NCBI RefSeq assembly: GCF_001767255.1
Contig: NZ_CP017639.1
Span: 704,875 to 768,874, forward strand
Source of the DNA: Corynebacterium sp. NML98-0116
Lineage (GTDB): Bacteria; Actinomycetota; Actinomycetes; Mycobacteriales; Mycobacteriaceae
Length of the DNA stretch: 64,000 nt
Direction of reading: 5' to 3'
Shown: positions 26,014 to 32,982 of the stretch, one piece after another
Layout: each line of letters starts with the position of its first letter
How positions within the stretch are numbered: position 1 is the first letter of the stretch
Program-made: the position numbers and the translations under genes
Notes under the pieces: model-generated
Database searches by the model: none
Told to the model about the DNA's origin: nothing
Seen by the model: the letters and a program-made list of their open reading frames with translations, nothing else

Positions 26014-26946
26014 ATGGCCACGAAGAACCGGACGATTTTCTACTACTCACCAAAATGGTGGGATAAGGACGACCAACCTATCGATATCCCAAGTACATTT
26101 TGGAACGATATTTGGGATGAGATTAATGCTTTAGATGGGTCGAGCTTTTCATTTAAGCACTATGGGAGGGACTATATTGTCCAGGCAGCAAGTATAAAAT
26201 CTCCTTCCGTAAAGTTCCTGTATATTGGAAAGGTTCGTTCTAAAGACGATTGGCCTGACCATCGAGACCAGGGCAGCGACCAAATTGAGAGGCTCGCTCA
26301 AACTGGTATCGGTGGTCATCTCATCGAAGGTGCCTACCTGACCGCATCAGGGCACGAAAACGTAGTAGCAATATCGAGAACTCAGAATGGAGCTACAGTC
26401 TCCGCCATTAGCGCAGCAATTTCTCACCATTTCAATACTCTTCAAAGCGGAAATCGCTTCGAATTAACCCCGTTTGTCCGTAGGGACCAACTCAGACGTC
26501 TGCAAGAAGCTGATGGTGCAACTAGACTTCAGCTCACGCTCGACAATGATGTAGACCTTGCAGAACTTGATGGGGATGACAGTGTGAGTAAAGCTTTGGC
26601 GAAAGCTAAAGAAATCGACACCGGAAATCAGATGACGGTAGGTATCACTCTAAGCTTTGGCAATTATACGGTCTCCCCCTCAATACAGGATGATATTAAG
26701 ACTGCGCTTGTCAACCTGTTTGGTAAGGAAACGGATATTCAGAAATTCAAAAAAGCTGAGGCCACCTTGACCAATTGGGACAAGGATGGAAAGCTGCGCA
26801 AAGATTCGATTGACTTCATCTCCGATCGAATCACGATTAAAGAATCGTTCCAGAACGAAGAAAATGAGCAACCAGGGCCCGAGCATATTCTTCAGGGAAT
26901 GCTTGAAGCAAACAGTAAATTTCGCGAAAAACTTCGTAAACTTTAG
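26014..26946 (+). CDS. AT-rich cassette gene 1: unknown 310-residue cytoplasmic protein
   Basis: This encodes 310 residues and no family is recognised with confidence. The N-terminal domain starts TKNRTIFYYSPKWW. A core segment (FLYIGKVRSKDDWPDHRD) precedes helices rich in acidic residues, and LTLSFGNYT-like strands (GITLSFGNYTVSP) are followed by a Lys-rich C-terminus. There is no signal peptide or membrane segment. Composition is visibly AT-rich against the core genome. It is the first gene inside the integrase boundary and is followed 32 bases later by a membrane protein. A sensor or regulator role for that partner is speculation. Confidence 0.7.
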   Translation: MATKNRTIFYYSPKWWDKDDQPIDIPSTFWNDIWDEINALDGSSFSFKHYGRDYIVQAASIKSPSVKFLYIGKVRSKDDWPDHRDQGSDQIERLAQTGIGGHLIEGAYLTASGHENVVAISRTQNGATVSAISAAISHHFNTLQSGNRFELTPFVRRDQLRRLQEADGATRLQLTLDNDVDLAELDGDDSVSKALAKAKEIDTGNQMTVGITLSFGNYTVSPSIQDDIKTALVNLFGKETDIQKFKKAEATLTNWDKDGKLRKDSIDFISDRITIKESFQNEENEQPGPEHILQGMLEANSKFREKLRKL

Positions 26947-26978
26947 AAGTTATCCCATAGAAGGCAGAGAGGCATACA

Positions 26979-27527
26979 ATGAAGTGGGGAAAGACACGGA
27001 AGGAGATACTTCGTTCTTATCCACGTCTAATTGATGCAACGCTGCTAACACTCACTATGTTACATGCGCTGCTTGCTCTGACGGGTCAAATACCTGATAT
27101 CTGGCATGCGTTGTCAGACTCTGCGACCCCAGATCGAACTGAGTCCCTCTATACCGGCGCGCTTGGGGCTGCAGCTACAGTATCGGGTTTTTCTGGTGTA
27201 GTAGTAATATTTGCTCTGACTGCCAACGGCAAACGCTTTCAAAATCTCCGAGTACTTGGAGGGAAAGCATTAAAGTCCAATTGGATAAGTTCCACATCAT
27301 CTGGATTTTTCGCAGTCCTTGCTTTCACACTTGCTAATCTTCTTAGCCTTCTCAATTGTCCGAGTATTGCCCCATACATATTTCAAGCAGGATTCCTGTT
27401 ACTCGCGCACTCTTCAATTCGTTTAGTTTGGCTACTTGGAGAACTCACCGAAATTGTCATTGCTGCAGATCGCGATGCTATTAAACAAGCTCGGCAAGTT
27501 TCCTCTACCCGCGAATTGCATGGCTGA
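26979..27527 (+). CDS. AT-rich cassette gene 2: four-helix membrane protein
   Basis: This encodes 182 residues with four predicted transmembrane helices at about 18-40, 58-82, 107-128 and 131-152. Both ends are basic and probably cytoplasmic (KWGKTRKEILRSY; RDAIKQARQ). No transporter or enzyme motif is seen. It follows the 310-residue gene on the same strand and shares its AT-rich composition. A soluble protein with a small multi-helix membrane partner beside an integrase is a layout shared by several abortive-infection systems, but no specific system is matched. Confidence 0.7.
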   Translation: MKWGKTRKEILRSYPRLIDATLLTLTMLHALLALTGQIPDIWHALSDSATPDRTESLYTGALGAAATVSGFSGVVVIFALTANGKRFQNLRVLGGKALKSNWISSTSSGFFAVLAFTLANLLSLLNCPSIAPYIFQAGFLLLAHSSIRLVWLLGELTEIVIAADRDAIKQARQVSSTRELHG

Positions 27528-27606
27528 CCGGATAAAATAAAGAGCTCTATTATTGAGAAATCGAAGTTTCTCAGTCTAGCTGGAGCATTAAACATGCTGC
27601 GCCGCC

Positions 27607-27640
27607 TGGCCCCGCACAACCTCGTGCAGGGGCCATTTTT
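27607..27640 (+). terminator. Terminator after the AT-rich cassette
   Basis: TGGCCCC pairs with GGGGCCA across a 15-base loop that itself contains GCAC/GTGC. A TTTTT tail follows. It lies 80 bases past the membrane-protein stop. Confidence 0.75.
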
Positions 27641-27679
27641 AATACCCAAAACCACCCAACCACTGAGGAGAAACCACCC

Positions 27680-27811
27680 ATGAAAAACTGCGAACTCAAA
27701 ATCGCCACCGCCACCACCCGCACCTCCTCCCACTGAACCAACCAACACACCACCCTCCAAGACCTACAGACAATCATCGGCTTCTACAAAGGAGAAGGCA
27801 ATGACAGATGA
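27680..27811 (+). pseudogene. Relict phage ORF with one in-frame TGA
   Basis: An ATG after GAGGAG opens a frame of 18 codons (MKNCELKIATATTRTSSH), then TGA at 27734-27736, then 24 more codons (TNQHTTLQDLQTIIGFYKG...) to a TGA at 27809-27811. The stop overlaps the next gene's start region. The pattern 'RTxxHW-N' is common at the start of phage replication proteins, and the TGA falls where Trp would be expected. It is probably a decayed gene; alternatively only the 18-residue peptide is made. Confidence 0.45.
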
Positions 27812-28064
27812 AATGATGACCGCGACCGTTTACAGCCGCCCACACTGTGTGCGGTGCACCACCACGATCCGCGCACTCACACGCTGCGGGGTCGTCGTGC
27901 AGGTCTGACAGCTCGACGACTACCCCGTGAAGATTGTGGAGATGGAAATGAAGGGCTGGCAAGAGCTGCCACTAGTGGAGGTCCACGACGCACGTGGTGA
28001 GCTGGTGGGCATGTGGTGCGGGTTTAGCCAGGTACACATCGACCGACTCAAGGAGGGGCAATGA
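27801..28064 (+). pseudogene. NrdH/glutaredoxin-like pseudogene with in-frame TGA
   Basis: The ATG at 27801 follows AAAGGAGAAGG. The frame encodes 87 residues of a thioredoxin-fold redoxin: TVYSRPHCVRCTTTIRAL has the CxxC active site. After a TGA at 27906-27908 the rest (LDDYPVKIVEM, LPLVEVHDARGELVGMWCGF) matches the cis-proline and C-terminal strands of phage NrdH-like proteins. One premature stop is the only defect. The stop overlaps the next ATG as ATGA, so it was part of a coupled phage operon. Confidence 0.65.
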
Positions 28065-28147
28065 CCAAGCTCAGGGCTTTAGCCCGTGAGAGTATCTGGT
28101 GCCGGGTTCAAAGCATGGGCTTTAAGGAGTGCGATGCTGGTCGCTGA
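28061..28147 (+). pseudogene. Truncated phage ORF running into a repeat
   Basis: An ATG overlapping the redoxin stop (ATGA) opens a 28-codon frame that ends at 28147. The last eight codons come from the 87-base repeat beginning at 28124. It therefore appears to be a phage gene cut off by insertion of, or recombination at, that repeat. Confidence 0.45.
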
Positions 28148-28210
28148 AAATCGGCCAGTCTGGGCAGAAATGGTCGACCTGCATCGCACGCTTCTAACAC
28201 CTCGACCGGA
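28124..28210. repeat. 87-base repeat, copy A (lacks left arm)
   Basis: It matches 30178-30264 at 86 of 87 positions. The right arm (GCATCGCAC...CTCGACCGGA) is intact. The outer left arm that copy B has is replaced here by phage-derived sequence. The copies are direct repeats 2,054 bases apart. Confidence 0.9.
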
Positions 28211-28320
28211 ACGGAAACTGACTGGTAGTTCATCAGTGAAACCGGGAACAATCTTTGTGGACATCCGTCGCGACCTGGGAAGACGTGAGTGGTGGTCGAC
28301 GGGAACAGGCCCAAAACGAA

Positions 28321-28348
28321 AAATAGTTCCCGAGCCCGGGAACTATTT
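28321..28348 (-). terminator. Terminator of the membrane permease gene
   Basis: AAATAGTTCCCG and CGGGAACTATTT form a perfect 12-base inverted repeat with a 4-base loop. On the minus strand it is followed by a T-rich tail (TTTTTCGTTTT). It lies 140 bases past the permease stop. Confidence 0.7.
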
Positions 28349-28374
28349 CAGTGGTAGAACGAGAGCGCAAGGGG

Positions 28375-28384
28375 TGGCGCACCA
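28375..28384. other. Candidate right attachment site of the tRNA-Val element
   Basis: TGGCGCACCA repeats the last 10 bases of the tRNA-Val gene including CCA (24560-24569). The position fits the right end of the element, just past the phage relics. The core is short for a tRNA att site, so this is tentative. Confidence 0.3.
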
Positions 28385-28487
28385 AAATCTAGGATTTTCG
28401 CGACGCACCTTTGCATTTGCTCAGGTCGTCAGGGGTCGTAATGGATTGTGGTGCACAGCGAATGCCCAGGAACGTGCAGGACCTTCT

Positions 28488-29462
28488 CTAGTGGTCCGCA
28501 ACCGCCTCAGTAGCACCAGACTCAGCAGCGCGACCTCGCTCCAAGAACAGGAGCAGGAGCCCAACCACGATCCAGATGAGCAATACCCACCAGCTCTGGG
28601 TTGCTCCGAGGCCATCGAAGTAGGAAAGGGAGCGCACGAGGTGTCCGGTGGCGCCGATTGGCATCCACTGGCCGAGCGTCGACCAGCCGACGGGGAGGAG
28701 CCACGGCCCGGTGGCCAGGCCGGAGAGCGGGTTGGCGACGAAGATGGTCAGGATCGCGCCGAGGCCCACGCCGGGCAGCCCGATGACTGCGCCCAAACCG
28801 GCGGTGAGCAGCGACGTCGCGAGGATGCCGCAGCCGATGCCGAACCACTCCATCCCGAAGCTGCCGGTGAGGGTCCCGTAGACGGAGTGCAGCATCCACG
28901 TCGCGACCAGCGACCCGAGCGCAGCAATCCCCACGAGAACGGCGAGTTTTGTCCACTTCTTTCCGCGGAATCCGAGTGTCGCGATGACGGCGGAGACAAT
29001 TCCGCCGAACGCCAGCGGCAGTCCGAGCAGCGCAAGGCCGGTCGCTTGCGGGTCGTCCGGGGAGGTCGGCGCGAGGTCTTCGCGAGTCACGTCCATGCCC
29101 TGAGCTTCGAGTTGTCCCGCCATGCCCTCGATCATCTGCGCATACGGTGCGCCGTTGCCGGAGGCGGTGTATGCCGTCGCACCCTGCGGGGTGACCACGA
29201 GCCCACCCACCGCTTCACGCTGTGCGATCGCATCGCGCACTTCCTCGTCGGAATCGCGTACGAGGAGGGTGGGGCCGTCCTCGCTTAGTGTTGCTTCCAT
29301 CTTTTCGACGAGCGGTCCCGGCGCCGCAACCGCCAGCGGCACATTGCGCGGGCCTGATGCGAAGGTTGGTGCGAGGAATGCGAAGAGCATGAGCCCAATG
29401 ATGATCGGGATTCCAATGACGGCGCCGACCGCCTTGACTGTTGAGTTGTTCGTTGCGTTCAC
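28488..29462 (-). CDS. ABC-2-like / YhgE-type integral membrane protein
   Basis: This encodes 324 residues from a GTG after AGGAGG. One N-terminal helix (about 9-33) is followed by an extracytoplasmic domain of about 130 residues. Then come five to six helices: LALLGLPLAFGGIVSAV, VLVGIAALGSLVA, a glycine-rich pair, and a final WWVLLIWIVVGLLLLFL. This 1+5 topology with a large outer loop is typical of ABC-2/YhgE-Pip membrane proteins that export lipids or drugs. No ATPase is adjacent. A divergent TetR regulator shares the upstream region, so inducible export is likely. Confidence 0.7.
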   Translation of the reverse strand: MNATNNSTVKAVGAVIGIPIIIGLMLFAFLAPTFASGPRNVPLAVAAPGPLVEKMEATLSEDGPTLLVRDSDEEVRDAIAQREAVGGLVVTPQGATAYTASGNGAPYAQMIEGMAGQLEAQGMDVTREDLAPTSPDDPQATGLALLGLPLAFGGIVSAVIATLGFRGKKWTKLAVLVGIAALGSLVATWMLHSVYGTLTGSFGMEWFGIGCGILATSLLTAGLGAVIGLPGVGLGAILTIFVANPLSGLATGPWLLPVGWSTLGQWMPIGATGHLVRSLSYFDGLGATQSWWVLLIWIVVGLLLLFLERGRAAESGATEAVADH

Positions 29463-29475
29463 GGGAACCTCCTAT

Positions 29476-29521
29476 ATGGAACGCAGTGTTTCACTTACAC
29501 GAACCGAACATAGTGTTCCAT
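29476..29521. promoter_or_regulatory. TetR operator between permease and regulator
   Basis: ATGGAACGCAGTGTTTC (29476-29492) and GAACATAGTGTTCCAT (29506-29521) are near-complementary inverted arms. They lie between the divergent genes and span both promoter regions. The arrangement is the normal one for an autoregulated TetR gene. Confidence 0.65.
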
Positions 29522-29538
29522 TTGTTAAGCTGTCAAGC

Positions 29539-30129
29539 ATGAGACAAGACGCACGCGACAACCGCGAGGCCATCGTCACCGCAGCCCGCTCACTTCTTAT
29601 CGACGTCGGCCCCGGCGTTTCCATGCGCGCCATCGCGAAGGAAGCCGAGGTTGGAGTGGCGACAGCCACGCGACATTTCCCGGAGCGCATCGACCTCCTG
29701 GATGCCATTGGCGAACACGCGGTGGAGGACATCAACCACGTCATCGATCGCCACCTCGACGAATTTGCCGACGTCCCCCGCAACGCCTGGCGCCAAGCCA
29801 CCCACGAAATCGGGGACCTCAAACACGCGGCGCTTGCGCAGGCGATCTTCGCCGATTCCATGAGTGACCCCGCGACTATCAAGCGGCGCGAACCCATGAT
29901 CGAGAAGCGGATTAGGGAGATCCGTGCCTGCTACAACCGCCTCCTCGACCCTGCCAAAGCTGCCCACCTATGCCCCGAAGATCTAGACCCCATTGAGTTC
30001 CACATCGGCCTTGGTGTGGTGACCCGTCCACTGCCAGCCGGGGTGCCGGTCAATAACGTGGCAAAAAACCTGGTTCCGAACCTCATCGATTTATTGCTGG
30101 ACGGTCTCGAGCAGCGCGCGCAGGGGTAG
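29539..30129 (+). CDS. TetR-family transcriptional regulator
   Basis: This encodes 196 residues. The N-terminal TetR helix-turn-helix is intact: REAIVTAARSLLIDVG, then MRAIAKEAEVGVATATRHFP at about 29-49. The C-terminal helical domain would bind a ligand. A TAAGCT -10-like box ends 7 bases before the ATG, a leaderless layout. It is divergent from the permease with an inverted repeat between them, so it probably represses both genes until its ligand arrives. Confidence 0.88.
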   Translation: MRQDARDNREAIVTAARSLLIDVGPGVSMRAIAKEAEVGVATATRHFPERIDLLDAIGEHAVEDINHVIDRHLDEFADVPRNAWRQATHEIGDLKHAALAQAIFADSMSDPATIKRREPMIEKRIREIRACYNRLLDPAKAAHLCPEDLDPIEFHIGLGVVTRPLPAGVPVNNVAKNLVPNLIDLLLDGLEQRAQG

Positions 30130-30161
30130 GAGGGTGAGCTGCCTAAAGGTCCGAAAGAAGT

Positions 30162-30264
30162 TCCGGTCGAGGTATTCAAGGAGTGCGATGCTGGTCGCTG
30201 AAAATCGGCCAGGCTGGGCAGAAATGGTCGACCTGCATCGCACGCTTCTAACACCTCGACCGGA
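30162..30264. repeat. 103-base palindromic element, copy B (complete)
   Basis: The arms TCCGGTCGAGGTATTCAAGG... (30162-30191) and its complement at 30235-30264 match at 25 of 30 positions. The stretch 30178-30264 repeats 28124-28210 almost exactly. Its core (AAAATCGGCC...AAATGGTCGA) resembles the minus-strand core of the 12557-12672 palindrome. Confidence 0.85.
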
Positions 30265-30320
30265 GCAGAATCGGCATGGTAGCCCAGGAAAGTTCCCCGA
30301 AGGCGAACGCCCAGAAACCC

Positions 30321-30896
30321 CTACAGCTCCGCCTCGATGGCGGTGAAGACGGCCTGCATGCTGGCCTGCGGCGTGCCGGGGACGACGTCGGCGAGGACGA
30401 CGCCGACTCCTTGCGGGGCCTGGAAGGTGACGGCTTCGGCGTCGAGGGGCATGAGGGCGCCGATGATGGCTAGCTCGGCATCGGCGACGCTAGCAGAGCC
30501 AGCAGGAATGTCGATGTCGGTGACGTCCCACTCGCCGACGCACAGGCGCAGGGAGCCGGTTTCGATGTTGTCGGGGTCGGGGAAGACGGCGACTTCGCGC
30601 AGTTCGGCGCGGAGGGCCTTGGCGGCGAGGGCGATGTAGTCGAGGAGGTGGACGAAGGCGTTGTCGGTTTGGGGGACGCTGTGGACGACGGAGTCGATGA
30701 GCGGGGCGTTGTGGGGCCCGCGCAGGCCGAGCAGCGTGGTCATGGGGGCTTCGCGGAAGGCGTCGAGGTCGTCGAGGATGGCGTCTTCGATGTCGGCGGG
30801 TTCGGCGGCGGCGTCGAGGTGGATGTTGGCGTCACCGAGCAGCGTGAGGCAGCGGGCGAGGTGTTTGACGTCGCGTTGGGTGAGCTGGTGGGGCAT
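30321..30896 (-). CDS. Conserved hypothetical protein coupled to SURF1
   Basis: This encodes 191 residues with no recognised domain. It is acidic and mixed alpha/beta, with a helical N-terminus (LTQRDVKHLARCLTLLG) and LRLCVGEWDVTDIDIPAG in the middle. No export signal is present. The ATG overlaps the stop of the SURF1 gene (TAATG), so the two are translationally coupled. A role in respiration or in the phosphatase cluster upstream is possible, but nothing in the sequence supports a specific function. Confidence 0.65.
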   Translation of the reverse strand: MPHQLTQRDVKHLARCLTLLGDANIHLDAAAEPADIEDAILDDLDAFREAPMTTLLGLRGPHNAPLIDSVVHSVPQTDNAFVHLLDYIALAAKALRAELREVAVFPDPDNIETGSLRLCVGEWDVTDIDIPAGSASVADAELAIIGALMPLDAEAVTFQAPQGVGVVLADVVPGTPQASMQAVFTAIEAEL

Positions 30897-31807
30897 TAGC
30901 GTTCTTCTTCCTTTTCGTATGATTTGGCCCAGGGGTTGCGCCGTTGGGTGCCGTAGCGGGACCGCGACTGAGCGGGAGCAGCGGGAGCAGCGGGAGCAAC
31001 AGGCTCGGCGGGTTCGGAGGGGGCGTCGAGAAGCTCGGCTTGTTCCTCTTTGAAGCGGCGGCGTTCGCGGGTTTCGGCCCAGATGAAGTAGATGAGGCCG
31101 GCGGGCGCCATGATGCCGAAGGCGATCCACTGGAGTCCGTAGGAGAGGTGGTTGCCGGTCTCGAGCATGGGTAGGGGGATGGCGGTGAGGACGCCGGGGG
31201 AGTCGCTCAGGAGTTGGACGTAGGGGCTGGCCAGGGCGGTGTCGGTGAGTTCGCCGACTTGACCTGGGCTGATGGAGTAGACCATGGTGTAGCCCTGGTC
31301 GTTGAGGGGTGCGGAGGGGTGTACGCCTTCGTCGACGCGCATCATGCCGGAGATGGTTTGTTCGCCGGTGGGTGGGGCGTCGATGTCGGGGACTTGGGTG
31401 GAGCCGATGGCGGGGACCCATCCGCGGTTGACCAGCACGCTTTGCCCGTTGTCCAGGTGGAATGGGGTCAGTACTTGGAAGGAGGGGGTTCGGTCGATGG
31501 GGCGCAGACGCAGCAGTGCATCGCTGTCTTGGGCGTAGGTGCCAGTTGCGGTGATGCGGGTCCACTCGGCGCCGGGTGCGAGTTCGCCCTGTTTGTCGAC
31601 GACCTCTCCGATCGGCACCGGGTCGTGCTCGAAGGCGGTTTTGATGTGGTCGTTGCGCTCGACGAGCGCTTCGTTCTTGTTGAGCTGCCAGGGCGCCAGC
31701 AGCGTGAACGCGAAGTAGGAGAACAGCACGATCAGGATGGCGACGATGACCCACCCGGGGGTCAGAAACGTTTTCCACCATGGTTGTGCACCTGTTTCAG
31801 GTTGCAT
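30896..31807 (-). CDS. SURF1-family cytochrome oxidase assembly protein
   Basis: This encodes 303 residues. It has an N-terminal helix (WVIVAILIVLFSYFAFTLL) and a C-terminal helix (IAFGIMAPAGLIYFIW) around an external domain. The SURF1 motifs LLAPWQLNKN, VLVNRGWVPA and HLSYGLQWIAFG are present. SURF1 proteins assist haem a insertion into aa3-type cytochrome c oxidase. A Pro/Ala-rich cytoplasmic tail is added at the C-terminus, as in other Actinobacteria. It is coupled to the downstream hypothetical gene and lies after the low-Mr phosphatase gene. Confidence 0.88.
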   Translation of the reverse strand: MQPETGAQPWWKTFLTPGWVIVAILIVLFSYFAFTLLAPWQLNKNEALVERNDHIKTAFEHDPVPIGEVVDKQGELAPGAEWTRITATGTYAQDSDALLRLRPIDRTPSFQVLTPFHLDNGQSVLVNRGWVPAIGSTQVPDIDAPPTGEQTISGMMRVDEGVHPSAPLNDQGYTMVYSISPGQVGELTDTALASPYVQLLSDSPGVLTAIPLPMLETGNHLSYGLQWIAFGIMAPAGLIYFIWAETRERRRFKEEQAELLDAPSEPAEPVAPAAPAAPAQSRSRYGTQRRNPWAKSYEKEEER

Positions 31808-31845
31808 TGTTGCTCCCGCTTTCACAGATCCCGTACTTTCTCCGG

Positions 31846-32310
31846 CTAGTCTAGCTGCGCTTTGGCCCAGCCGATAATACCTGGGGCGGCGGCTTCGATT
31901 TGTTCGCGTGTGGTTTGGAACCCGTCGGCGCCGCCGTAGTAGGGGTCTTCGACGCCGGCGCCTTCGGGGGCGGCTGGGTCGAAGGAGCGCAGCAGGCGGA
32001 TGCGGGATTCGGGCACGCCGCGGGCGATGAGTTCGGAGACGTGGTTGGTGTCGAGGGCGACGATGAGGTCGGCGTCGATTTGGTTGGCGCCGAACTGTTG
32101 GGCGCGGTGGCGGGTGCCGTCGTAGCCGTGGTTGGCGAGTTCGGCGACGGCGCGCGGGTCGGCAGGTCCGCCGACGTGCCAGCCGCCGATGCCGGAGGAG
32201 GTGACGCGGACGTGGTCGGCGAGGTCGGCGTCGGCAAGTTTGGCGGCGATGATCACTTCCGCCATGGGCGAGCGGCAGATGTTGCCGGTGCACACGAAAT
32301 CAATATGCAT
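31846..32310 (-). CDS. ptpA: Low-molecular-weight protein tyrosine phosphatase
   Basis: This encodes 154 residues. The P-loop is at the N-terminus as CTGNICRS (C7, R13, S14), and the general-acid aspartate is in the DPYYGG segment. It hydrolyses phosphotyrosine on proteins in the cytoplasm; in pathogenic relatives a homologue is secreted. The start overlaps the end of the upstream HAD phosphatase gene by 11 bases, so the two phosphatases are coupled. Confidence 0.92.
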   Translation of the reverse strand: MHIDFVCTGNICRSPMAEVIIAAKLADADLADHVRVTSSGIGGWHVGGPADPRAVAELANHGYDGTRHRAQQFGANQIDADLIVALDTNHVSELIARGVPESRIRLLRSFDPAAPEGAGVEDPYYGGADGFQTTREQIEAAAPGIIGWAKAQLD

Positions 32311-32959
32311 AGAGGATCTCCTTGAGCTCGGTTGCGGTTTGTGCGGTGTGGGTGGCCTGTGCCCACTCCTCGGCGTCGCCGTAACCCCAGGTCACGGCGA
32401 CGGACGGGATGTCGAAGTGGGCGGCACCCGTGAAGTCGTGGGTGCGGTCGCCGACCATGATGGGGCGCTTTGGTGCGAAGGTGTCGTGGACGTACTCCAG
32501 CACCGCGATCTTGGTGCTGCGGCCGCGCTCGTGGTCGGCGGCGCCGAGGAAGTCCAGGTGCGGCCAGATGCCCGCGCGCTGCAGCGCAAGGGTGGCGAAG
32601 GTTTCGCTTTTGGACGTCGCCGTGCCCACCCGGAACCCATCCCGGTCAAGCTGGGCGATGAGTTCGGCCATGCCGTCGAAGACGGTGAACTGCTGCCACC
32701 CGTCGGTGCTCATGAAGTCGGAGTAGACCTGCATTGCGGCGTCGACTTGCGCGGGTGTGCACCCGGCCTTCTCGTAGGACTCGCGCATGGGTGGCCCCGG
32801 GATCTTCGCGATGAACGCTTCGTCAGGCGGGGCGACGTCGATGGCGGCGAGCCCCCGCAGGAAGCCTTCACGGATTCCTGGGAAGGAGTCGAGGATGGTG
32901 CCGTCGACGTCAAAGAGCACGGTCGGGCGGTTTGTTTGGAGTGTCACGCCCACCAGCAT
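32300..32959 (-). CDS. HAD-superfamily phosphatase, Gph-like
   Basis: This encodes 219 residues. HAD motif I is VLFDVDGTILDS, motif II is the TSKS segment in RVGTATSKSETF, and motif IV is IMVGDRTHDFTGA. A small alpha-helical cap lies between motifs I and II, as in phosphoglycolate phosphatases. The ATG at 32959 is used; a GTG 12 bases in is an alternative. It is divergent from the NIF3 gene with only 23 bases between start codons, and is coupled to ptpA. The natural substrate is not evident. Confidence 0.82.
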   Translation of the reverse strand: MLVGVTLQTNRPTVLFDVDGTILDSFPGIREGFLRGLAAIDVAPPDEAFIAKIPGPPMRESYEKAGCTPAQVDAAMQVYSDFMSTDGWQQFTVFDGMAELIAQLDRDGFRVGTATSKSETFATLALQRAGIWPHLDFLGAADHERGRSTKIAVLEYVHDTFAPKRPIMVGDRTHDFTGAAHFDIPSVAVTWGYGDAEEWAQATHTAQTATELKEILYAY

Positions 32960-32982
32960 TCCAGGTTTGTAGGCTAGTTGCC
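32960..32982. promoter_or_regulatory. Bidirectional leaderless promoter, 23 bases
   Basis: TAGGCTA reads as a -10 element on the plus strand, 7 bases before the NIF3 ATG. Its complement TAGCCTA lies on the minus strand toward the HAD gene. One palindromic -10 may therefore serve both genes. Confidence 0.5.

Noticed and set aside
27906..27908. TGA in the redoxin read as selenocysteine
   Set aside because: The active-site CxxC is already complete upstream, the TGA lies in a linker strand, and no SECIS-like hairpin is seen directly after it.
28086..29288. 400-codon plus-strand frame across the repeat and permease
   Set aside because: The minus-strand permease has convincing membrane helices and a strong ribosome site; the plus frame has neither.
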